Assembly (NCBI GenBank): GCA_020024855.1
Contig: JAHHTB010000129.1
Coordinates: 1 to 5,472 of the forward strand
Source: Fusobacterium sp.
GTDB lineage: Bacteria > Fusobacteriota > Fusobacteriia > Fusobacteriales > Fusobacteriaceae
DNA length: 5,472 nucleotides
Direction: 5' to 3'
Of the stretch, positions 1 through 5,472 are shown piece after piece; the stretch's first letter is position 1; each line of letters opens with the position of its first letter. The position numbers and the translations under genes were made by a program. Below the pieces are notes generated by a model. That model had not been told where the DNA came from. It saw only the letters and a program-made list of their open reading frames with translations, and made no database searches.

Positions 1-287
1 TAGAAGTTTTAAAAGAGAGAGTTCAAGAGTTATCATTTAGTAGAAAACTAATGAGAATAAAAGAAGAATCACCTGTGTTAAAATTGCCAATTTCACAAAT
101 AATAACTTTTACTAAAACAAATAAAATGATAAAAGGCTTTAAGTATTCTAAAAATGAGAAAATCATTTTAGATACTAAAAAATCTCAAGAGTTATTTATA
201 AAATTACTTAATGATGATTTTTTACATTCACAATTAACTGGAATGGACTATGTTTCAAACTCGAAAGATAGTAATGTAGGAGAATAA
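1..287 (+). CDS. 3' end of a DUF4868/KwaB-like protein (5' partial)
   Basis: The reading frame is open from the left edge (first complete codon at position 3) to a TAA at 285-287, giving 94 visible residues. The ATG at 51 has no Shine-Dalgarno sequence and is most likely internal, so the gene is cut by the window edge. The C-terminal segment encoded by 204-251 (LLNDDF followed by LTGMDY) resembles the conserved end of the DUF4868 family, whose best-known member is KwaB of the Kiwa anti-phage system. This match is from memory of the family and is only moderately certain, because most of the protein is missing. KwaB works with the membrane protein KwaA and is implicated in blocking phage DNA replication; no kwaA is visible here. 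The stop codon is one base before the ptuA start, and the ptuA ribosome binding site lies inside this gene's last codons, so the two are probably cotranscribed and coupled. It could instead be an unrelated accessory protein of the Septu cassette. Confidence 0.55.
   Translation, partial: EVLKERVQELSFSRKLMRIKEESPVLKLPISQIITFTKTNKMIKGFKYSKNEKIILDTKKSQELFIKLLNDDFLHSQLTGMDYVSNSKDSNVGE
278..283 (+). promoter_or_regulatory. Ribosome binding site of ptuA, inside the upstream gene
   Basis: AGGAGA lies 5 nt before the ATG at 289 and overlaps the last codons of the KwaB-like gene, whose stop is at 285-287. This supports 289 as the ptuA start. It also means ribosomes finishing the upstream gene end on top of the ptuA initiation site, a typical arrangement for translational coupling. 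Confidence 0.8.
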
Positions 288-288
288 T

Positions 289-1515
289 ATGAAAATAAAA
301 AGTGTAAGTATAAAAGAAGATAAAATATTAAAAGATATAAAAATAAACTTTGATAATAATGGAAATGTATTAAATACAATAGTGATAGCAGGAAGTAATG
401 GAAGTGGAAAAACTACATTATTAGAAAATATTATAAAAAATATTAAAGGGTGTTTAGGTAAGTATATTCAAAGTCCAGATGAAAATAGAGTTGAGTTCTA
501 TTTTGAAGGGGATGAGAATGGAATCATAGAAAGAGAACGTATGAGTTTAAAAGAAAAATGGCCAATTATATATTCTCGTAGCAACTTATTTTTTAATTAC
601 TTAAAGTTTCAAGAAAAAATAGAATCATATCAACTAATTTTATCAGTAAGTAAAAATATATATCCTAAAGTAATCTATGTTCCTTCAGAAATAAAGTTTG
701 AGAAATCAGAGGTAAATATCACAAATTTAAAGGCAGATTATAAGTTAATAAATATTGTCGATAATGAACTTATAAGAAGTATTCCATCATACATAGCTAG
801 TAGAATTACTTATGTTGCTAATACTGAAGAAGATTTAACTATGAAACAAGTTAGAGAGAAAGTTAGTGATGAAATAAATGGAATATTTGACATATTAGAT
901 ATAGATGTAAAATTAAAAGGTGTTTCTAAAGATGAAACCTCTACTCCAATATTTACAAATTCTTCGGGAGATAAGTTTGATATAAATGGTCTATCATCGG
1001 GAGAAAAGCAACTTTTTTTAAGAACTTTAGCTATAAAGATGTTAGAACCTGAAAATTCCATTATCTTAATAGATGAACCAGAGTTATCATTACATCCTAA
1101 ATGGCAATCTAAAATAATTAAAGTATATGAAAGAATTGGAAAAAATAATCAAATAATTATAGCTACACACTCCCCTCATATACTAGGAAGTGTACCAAAG
1201 GAAAATATTATTGTACTTACTAAAGATAGTGAAGGTAGAGTACTTCCTATGACTGGAGATGAATTATATAGTTCTTATGGACAACCAGTAGATAGAGTAT
1301 TAGAAGATATTATGGGAATGAAAACAACTAGAAATGAAGATGTTTTTAATTTACTAGAAAAAACTAAAGAATTAGTAAGAGAAAATAAATATGATACACT
1401 AGAATTTAATGAAAATTATCAAAAATTGATAGATATTTTAGGGACTACTGATAAAGATTTATTGCTTATTAATATGGAGGTTCAAAGAAGAAAGAGAGGG
1501 ATAAAAAATGTTTAA
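289..1515 (+). CDS. ptuA: Septu anti-phage ATPase PtuA
   Basis: This 408-residue ATPase has the ABC/OLD-like fold typical of defence systems. Visible motifs are Walker A GSNGSGKT (residues 35-42, Lys41), the ABC signature LSSGEKQ (235-241), Walker B ending in D262-E263 (ILIDEPE), a D-loop-like LSLHP (266-270) and the switch histidine in ATHSP (H294). All catalytic positions look intact. The stretch between Walker A and the signature (about 60-230) is the variable lid/coiled region. After the ATPase core, a segment with YGQPVDRVLEDIMG (330-343) and a charged helical tail matches the C-terminal helical domain of PtuA-type ATPases, also seen in retron Ec78 effectors. The gene overlaps the HNH nuclease gene by 8 bp, which is the defining Septu pair. 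By family knowledge, PtuA assembles with PtuB and its ATPase holds or releases the nuclease; ATP depletion or phage cues activate it. No reverse transcriptase precedes it, so a stand-alone Septu is favoured over a retron. Confidence 0.87.
   Translation: MKIKSVSIKEDKILKDIKINFDNNGNVLNTIVIAGSNGSGKTTLLENIIKNIKGCLGKYIQSPDENRVEFYFEGDENGIIERERMSLKEKWPIIYSRSNLFFNYLKFQEKIESYQLILSVSKNIYPKVIYVPSEIKFEKSEVNITNLKADYKLINIVDNELIRSIPSYIASRITYVANTEEDLTMKQVREKVSDEINGIFDILDIDVKLKGVSKDETSTPIFTNSSGDKFDINGLSSGEKQLFLRTLAIKMLEPENSIILIDEPELSLHPKWQSKIIKVYERIGKNNQIIIATHSPHILGSVPKENIIVLTKDSEGRVLPMTGDELYSSYGQPVDRVLEDIMGMKTTRNEDVFNLLEKTKELVRENKYDTLEFNENYQKLIDILGTTDKDLLLINMEVQRRKRGIKNV
1494..1500 (+). promoter_or_regulatory. 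Ribosome binding site of ptuB, inside ptuA
   Basis: GAGAGGG ends 7 nt before the ATG at 1508 and sits within the final ptuA codons. It supports the start that overlaps ptuA by 8 bp (ATG at 1508-1510, ptuA TAA at 1513-1515). Confidence 0.7.
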
Positions 1516-2074
1516 AGTAAATAAACAAGAAGAACCTCAATTTTTTAAAGACTTCAAAAAAAAGAAAAAGCCTAATAATTGGAAAGCTTATGATCCGGAC
1601 ATAAAGAGAGAATTAAAAAGTTATATGTTTAAAGAAGAACAAGGGTATAATTGTCCTTATTGTGAGATAATATTAACACTAGATAACAGTCAAATAGAAC
1701 ATATAAAACCAAAAGATAAATTTCCTAAAGAATTGAATAGTTATTCTAATTATTTAGTGGGATGTAAAAATAATAAAACTTGTGGTTCATACAAAGATAA
1801 TAATTGGGATGATAATTTTATAAATCCAACTTTAGAAGATCCAAGAGAATATTTAATTTACGATATAATGAGTGGAGAAATTATTCCAATAGCAACTGAG
1901 GGAATAAAATATGAAAAAGCTAAAATAACAATAGAGATGCTTAATCTAAATGATAAACGTTTGTGTGATGTTAGAAAGACATTTATTGTAACTAATAAAG
2001 ATATGATTGAATACTTAGATATATATAAAGAATTTCCTACTCTTAGAGAGTGGATGAAAGAAAATTTGGTTTAA
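1508..2074 (+). CDS. ptuB: Septu HNH endonuclease PtuB
   Basis: This 188-residue protein is an HNH nuclease of the TIGR02646/PtuB type, the effector that cuts nucleic acid in Septu. The N-terminus carries the family's EP...F.....W...EQ pattern (residues 9-45). Next come the first zinc pair CPYC (49-52), the metal-binding IEHIKPK (63-69, with E64-H65 as the first HNH position), SNYL with N81 as the central Asn, and the second cysteine pair C86/C92 followed by GSYKD. Then FINPTLEDPREYL (104-116) and a G-E-I-I-P turn (123-127) match the family's segment after the HNH core. The second Cys pair is spaced Cx5C instead of CxxC; longer spacings there are common in this family as I recall it. A lysine-rich patch (15-21) near the N-terminus could contact DNA. 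It is translated from an overlapping start within ptuA, which fits complex formation with the ATPase. The start at 1508 is supported by the GAGAGGG site. Confidence 0.87.
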   Translation: MFKVNKQEEPQFFKDFKKKKKPNNWKAYDPDIKRELKSYMFKEEQGYNCPYCEIILTLDNSQIEHIKPKDKFPKELNSYSNYLVGCKNNKTCGSYKDNNWDDNFINPTLEDPREYLIYDIMSGEIIPIATEGIKYEKAKITIEMLNLNDKRLCDVRKTFIVTNKDMIEYLDIYKEFPTLREWMKENLV

Positions 2075-2084
2075 ATATTTTTAC

Positions 2085-2110
2085 AAAGGGCTAATCCAGA
2101 TTAGCTCTTT
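2085..2110 (+). terminator. Hairpin between ptuB and hsdR, possible weak terminator
   Basis: An 11-bp inverted repeat (arms 2085-2095 and 2100-2110, AAAGGGCTAAT against ATTAGCTCTTT, one G-U pair) closes a CCAG tetraloop. It begins 11 nt after the ptuB stop. The 3' arm runs into TTTT (2108-2111), and another T5 run follows at 2118-2122. The shape is that of an intrinsic terminator, but the stem is AT-rich and the U-tract interrupted, so termination may be partial. It would separate the Septu transcript from hsdR or tune read-through into it. Confidence 0.6.
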
Positions 2111-2133
2111 TGATGAATTTTTAACTAATAGAG

Positions 2134-2140
2134 AAAGGAG
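2134..2140 (+). promoter_or_regulatory. Strong ribosome binding site of hsdR
   Basis: AAAGGAG lies 5 nt before the ATG at 2146 and fixes the hsdR start. No convincing -35/-10 pair is visible in the 71-bp gap: TTGATG at 2110-2115 and TAATAG at 2126-2131 are only 10 bp apart. hsdR therefore either relies on read-through from upstream or uses a promoter I cannot recognise. Confidence 0.75.
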
Positions 2141-2145
2141 AAAAT

Positions 2146-5100
2146 ATGATTGATAATTTAAATATACCTAATACAGATGAGAAAGAAATACAAAAAAAAG
2201 TAATAGAATTATTAAAAAAAATGGGATATAAATTTATTTCAGAAAAAGAAATGGAGAATTTTCCTAAATATAGATTAAATTATAGTGACACATTATTAAG
2301 AGGTATTTTAAAGGAACAATTAGATAAAATTAACTCTTTTGAGTATAAAGGAAAAAAATATAAATTTTCTAATCAAAATCTTGAAGAAGCTATAAAAAGA
2401 TTAGATTTAAATCTAGAAGGTGGTTTAGCTTATACTAATGAAGAAATATATAAAACATTAATGAATGGAACTAGTTTATCAGAAAATATTAATGGGGATA
2501 GAAAGTCATATACTTTAAAATATATAGATTTTGATAATATAGAAAATAATATATTCCATTTTACTGAAGAATTTTCTGTCGAAAGAAAAATAAAAACAGA
2601 ACAAATAAAATTTGATAGACCTGATTTAGTTTTATTTATAAATGGAATTCCATTTTGTGTAATAGAATTAAAATCAAATTTAAAATCTGTTACAGAAGGA
2701 ATTTCTCAAATGATAAGAAATCAGAGAAATATAGATATTCCGCATTTATTTAAGTTTGTTCAAATAGTAATAGCTGGAAACCAAAATGATGTCAAATATG
2801 CTACTGTCAATACTCCAGAAAAATTTTGGTCAGTTTGGAAAGAGGAAGAAAACTTATCAAATGATTTAGAAAAATTAGTTTCAGATAGAATAATTACAAA
2901 ATTAGATAAAGATATATATTCACTATTAAAGTTAGATAGAGCTATTGAAATTATAAGAAATTATACATTATTTGATAATGGAATAAAAAAAATAATTAGA
3001 TACCAGCAATATTTTGCAATAAAAAAAACATTAGAAAGAATAAACGAATATAATGAAAATGGAGCAAGAAAAAGTGGATTAATATGGCATACTCAAGGAA
3101 GTGGAAAATCTCTCACTATGGTATTTTTAGCAAGAATATTAAAATTATCTATTCCTAATTCAAAAATTATACTAGTAACAGACCGTACAGAACTTGATAT
3201 TCAAATTAAAAATGTATTTCTAGCTAGTGGAATGAAAGGAACAGAGCAAGCTGAAAGTGGAAGAGATTTAATTGAAAAATTAAGAGAGAATAAAGATATC
3301 ATTACAACAATTATAAATAAATTTAAAACTGTATCTATTAATAATGTAATAATAAAAGATTCTGATATATTTGTGTTGGTAGATGAAGCTCATAGAACTC
3401 AAGGCGGAATGCTTCATAATTTTATGAAAGATGTTTTTTCAAAAGCTTGTTTCATAGGTTTTACAGGAACACCATTATTGAAATCAGAAAAAAATTCTAT
3501 AAAAGTATTTGGCAAAATGATAGATAAATATACTTTAGAACAGGGGGTAAAAGATAAAGCTATTTTACCATTATTATATGAAGGAAGAATGATATCTCAA
3601 GAAGTGAAAGATAATGGATGGCTAGATAAAAGATTTGATTTAATGACTAAAAACTTAACCAAAGATCAAATGATAGAATTGAAAAATAAATGGTCTAGAT
3701 TTGAAAAGGTAGCTAGTAGTGAACACAGACTATTGGCAATAGCATTGGATATAGAAGCTCATTTTAATAATAATTTTAGATGCAATGGGCAAAAGTTTAA
3801 AGGAATGTTAGCCACAAACTCTAAATATGAAGCAGTAAAATATCAAGAGCTATTTGAGGAAAATACTTCTTTAAAAACAGTTGTTGTTATTTCTGATTCT
3901 GACTCAAGAATAGGTTATGAATCTGTAAACGGAGAGAATAAAGACTATGTTATTAGATTTTTACAAAAATTAAAAGATGAATATGGAGATTTAAAAAAAT
4001 ATGAAGATAGAATAAAAGAAGATTTTATAAAAACAGATGATATTGATATTTTGATAGTAGTAGATAAATTATTAACAGGATTTGATGCTCCGAAAGCCAC
4101 TGTTTTATATATTGATAAAGAATTAAAAGATCATCAATTACTTCAAGCCACAGCTAGAGTTAATAGACTGTATGAAGGAAAAGAATATGGATATATAGTT
4201 GATTACAGAGGATTATTAGGAAATTTAGATAAGGCTTTAACAGAATATGCAAGTTTAGCTGGATATGATTTAGAAGATATAGTAGGAAGTGTTATAGATA
4301 TTAGAACAGAAATGGCGAAAGTAAAAACTTATCATTCTCATTTAATAGAATTTTTTAAAAGTATTAAAAATAAAAATGATTTGGAGGAGTATATTTTATT
4401 TTTATCTTCTCAGGAAAAAAGAGAAAAATTTTATGAATTACTACAACAGTATTCAAAAACTTTGAAATTAGCTTTTTCAAGTGAATATATATTTGAGGTT
4501 TTTACTAAAGATAAAGTAGAAAGCTACAGAAAAACTTTAAAATTTTATAATGATTTAAGAAAAATGGTGCGTATAAGATATTCTGAAGATATCGATTTTG
4601 GAGAGTTTGAACCACAAATGCAGAAATTACTAGATCAATATGTTTCTTCATCAGAAGTAAATCAATTATCAAAAGTAGTAAATATATTTGATTTAGAGTT
4701 TGGAAAAGAAGTAGAAAGAATAGTTGGATCAAGAGCCAAGGCTGATACTATAAAAAATGCTGCGACAAAAGTAATTAGAGAAAAAAGAGAAGATAATCCT
4801 AGTTTTTATGATTCTTTATCTGAAAAAATAGAAAAAACAATAGAAGAATACGAAGCTAAAAGATTATCTGATGAAGAATATTTAAAAAATATGCAGGATA
4901 TAAGAGAAAAAATGATGAAAGGTGAAGATTCATATGAAAGAAAAAAAGAATATCCAAATAACTTAAAAGAAAATCCTTTAGCAACTATATTTTATGATAA
5001 TATTTTTACAGAGTTTAGCAGTGTACTTGACAATGGAGAGGAATTAGCTCAACTTGCTATAAAAGTTGTAGAGAAATTAACAGAAATATCCAAGAAACCA

Positions 5101-5265
5101 GATTGGGAAACAAATAGTGATATCCATAATGAAATAGCTGGATTTATAGAAGATACATTATGGGATTTAGAGGATCTTTATGGTGTTAAATTTGATACTC
5201 TTAATGAAATTATTGAAAATATAATTAGTATAGGAATAAGAAGATTTAGTAAGAGAGGATATTAA
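2146..5265 (+). CDS. hsdR: Type I restriction enzyme R subunit HsdR
   Basis: This 1039-residue protein is a full-length HsdR, the motor and nuclease subunit of a type I restriction-modification enzyme. With HsdM and HsdS it recognises unmethylated sites, translocates DNA using ATP and cuts at a distance. The N-terminal PD-(D/E)xK nuclease shows D160 (RPDLVLF) and E174-L-K176. The superfamily 2 motor follows: Walker A HTQGSGKS (315-322, Lys321), motif Ia around VTDRTELD (344-351), DEAH box D413-H416, motif III FTGTP (439-443), VVDKLLTGFDAP (638-649) and motif VI QATARVNR (667-674). The last 350 or so residues are a charged helical C-terminal region of the kind that docks on HsdM. No frameshift or missing motif is seen, so it should be active. 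The usual Tyr of the nuclease QxxxY motif appears as Asn (Q188-MIR-N192), which I believe is common in this subfamily. The partner genes hsdM and hsdS are not in the window and are expected upstream. Confidence 0.96.
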   Translation: MIDNLNIPNTDEKEIQKKVIELLKKMGYKFISEKEMENFPKYRLNYSDTLLRGILKEQLDKINSFEYKGKKYKFSNQNLEEAIKRLDLNLEGGLAYTNEEIYKTLMNGTSLSENINGDRKSYTLKYIDFDNIENNIFHFTEEFSVERKIKTEQIKFDRPDLVLFINGIPFCVIELKSNLKSVTEGISQMIRNQRNIDIPHLFKFVQIVIAGNQNDVKYATVNTPEKFWSVWKEEENLSNDLEKLVSDRIITKLDKDIYSLLKLDRAIEIIRNYTLFDNGIKKIIRYQQYFAIKKTLERINEYNENGARKSGLIWHTQGSGKSLTMVFLARILKLSIPNSKIILVTDRTELDIQIKNVFLASGMKGTEQAESGRDLIEKLRENKDIITTIINKFKTVSINNVIIKDSDIFVLVDEAHRTQGGMLHNFMKDVFSKACFIGFTGTPLLKSEKNSIKVFGKMIDKYTLEQGVKDKAILPLLYEGRMISQEVKDNGWLDKRFDLMTKNLTKDQMIELKNKWSRFEKVASSEHRLLAIALDIEAHFNNNFRCNGQKFKGMLATNSKYEAVKYQELFEENTSLKTVVVISDSDSRIGYESVNGENKDYVIRFLQKLKDEYGDLKKYEDRIKEDFIKTDDIDILIVVDKLLTGFDAPKATVLYIDKELKDHQLLQATARVNRLYEGKEYGYIVDYRGLLGNLDKALTEYASLAGYDLEDIVGSVIDIRTEMAKVKTYHSHLIEFFKSIKNKNDLEEYILFLSSQEKREKFYELLQQYSKTLKLAFSSEYIFEVFTKDKVESYRKTLKFYNDLRKMVRIRYSEDIDFGEFEPQMQKLLDQYVSSSEVNQLSKVVNIFDLEFGKEVERIVGSRAKADTIKNAATKVIREKREDNPSFYDSLSEKIEKTIEEYEAKRLSDEEYLKNMQDIREKMMKGEDSYERKKEYPNNLKENPLATIFYDNIFTEFSSVLDNGEELAQLAIKVVEKLTEISKKPDWETNSDIHNEIAGFIEDTLWDLEDLYGVKFDTLNEIIENIISIGIRRFSKRGY
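5252..5258 (+). promoter_or_regulatory. Ribosome binding site of the YgjP-like gene, inside hsdR
   Basis: AGAGAGG lies within the last hsdR codons, 8 nt before the ATG at 5267. It supports that start and suggests translation coupled to hsdR. Confidence 0.65.
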
Positions 5266-5266
5266 A

Positions 5267-5472
5267 ATGAATCTTACAATTATAAGAAAAGAAGTAAAAT
5301 CTATTAATATAAAAGTTAAGCCAACAAAAGAAATAATATTAACTGTTCCACCAAATACTTCTCAAGAATATATTGATAAGATAATAAAAAAAAGAGAAAA
5401 GTGGTTAAAAGAACAATTGTGTTTTTTTGATAAAAATAATATAAAAGAAGAAAAAAAAGAATATGTTAGTGG
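5267..5472 (+). CDS. YgjP/DUF45-like zinc metallopeptidase (3' partial)
   Basis: An open frame starts one base after the hsdR stop and runs off the right edge with 68 complete codons. The visible N-terminus has a short beta-rich stretch (VKSINIKVKPTKEIILTVP, residues 10-28), then a helix containing KIIKKREKWLKEQL (38-51), and ends in EYVSG (64-68). This matches the start of YgjP-like M48/SprT-type metallopeptidases (DUF45, PF01863), in which VSGE leads into a YLGR-type segment. The HExxH catalytic motif would lie beyond the window and cannot be checked. Genes of this family very often sit directly downstream of hsdR in type I loci, but their role there is not established; a function in turnover or control of the restriction enzyme has been a natural guess. 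The tight spacing indicates one operon with hsdR. Confidence 0.82.
   Translation, partial: MNLTIIRKEVKSINIKVKPTKEIILTVPPNTSQEYIDKIIKKREKWLKEQLCFFDKNNIKEEKKEYVS

Noticed and set aside
51..287. Complete 78-residue small gene starting at the ATG at 51
   Set aside because: No ribosome binding site precedes the ATG and the frame stays open to the window edge with similar composition, so this is the tail of a longer gene.
810..1061. 83-codon open frame on the - strand
   Set aside because: It lies wholly within ptuA, antisense to the intact ABC signature region, and resembles no known family; it is a by-product of the coding strand.
1556..1563. A8 tract in ptuB (others in hsdR at 2192-2199, 2214-2221, 2985-2992 and 3021-3028) as possible phase-variation sites
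   Set aside because: Runs of eight A are expected at this base composition in lysine-rich proteins, they are scattered, and all frames are intact.
289..2074. Retron Ec78-like effector pair
   Set aside because: PtuA and PtuB are shared with retron Ec78, but the gene directly upstream shows no reverse transcriptase features, and there is no room for an msr-msd region between it and ptuA.
2110..2131. Promoter for hsdR (TTGATG and TAATAG)
   Set aside because: The boxes are only 10 bp apart, too short for a sigma-70 type promoter.
4505..4732. 75-codon Leu-rich open frame on the - strand
   Set aside because: It is antisense to the HsdR C-terminal region; the hydrophobic composition comes from reading AT-rich charged codons backwards.

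Overview
This is an AT-rich window (about a quarter to 30% G+C by eye) with all genes on the + strand and almost no intergenic space. Codon use is strongly A/T-ending (AGA for Arg, ATA for Ile, TTA for Leu), genes stop with TAA, and starts have purine-rich AGGAG-like ribosome binding sites. This fits a low-GC anaerobe such as a Fusobacterium or a Clostridia member; the genus cannot be fixed from this window alone.

Layout: (1) positions 1-287 hold the 3' end of a gene whose C-terminus looks like the DUF4868/KwaB family (the B protein of the Kiwa anti-phage system). (2) One base later, 289-1515 encodes a PtuA-type ABC/OLD-like ATPase. (3) Overlapping that by 8 bp, 1508-2074 encodes a PtuB-type HNH endonuclease. 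Genes 2 and 3 together form a Septu anti-phage system. (4) A 71-bp gap holds a hairpin that may be a terminator, plus a strong ribosome binding site. (5) 2146-5265 encodes a full-length type I restriction subunit HsdR. (6) One base later, from 5267 to the window edge, begins a YgjP/DUF45-type zinc metallopeptidase, a family often found next to hsdR.

The window is part of a defence locus. A Septu pair, apparently translationally coupled to a KwaB-like gene, lies directly upstream of hsdR. HsdM and HsdS are not in the window; by analogy with other type I loci they probably lie upstream, which would make the KwaB-like/PtuA/PtuB block an insertion between hsdS and hsdR. The feature most worth following up is the tight coupling of a KwaB-like protein to PtuA and PtuB: it could be a three-gene Septu variant, or a Kiwa system directly abutting Septu. 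The sequence upstream of the window would decide between these.
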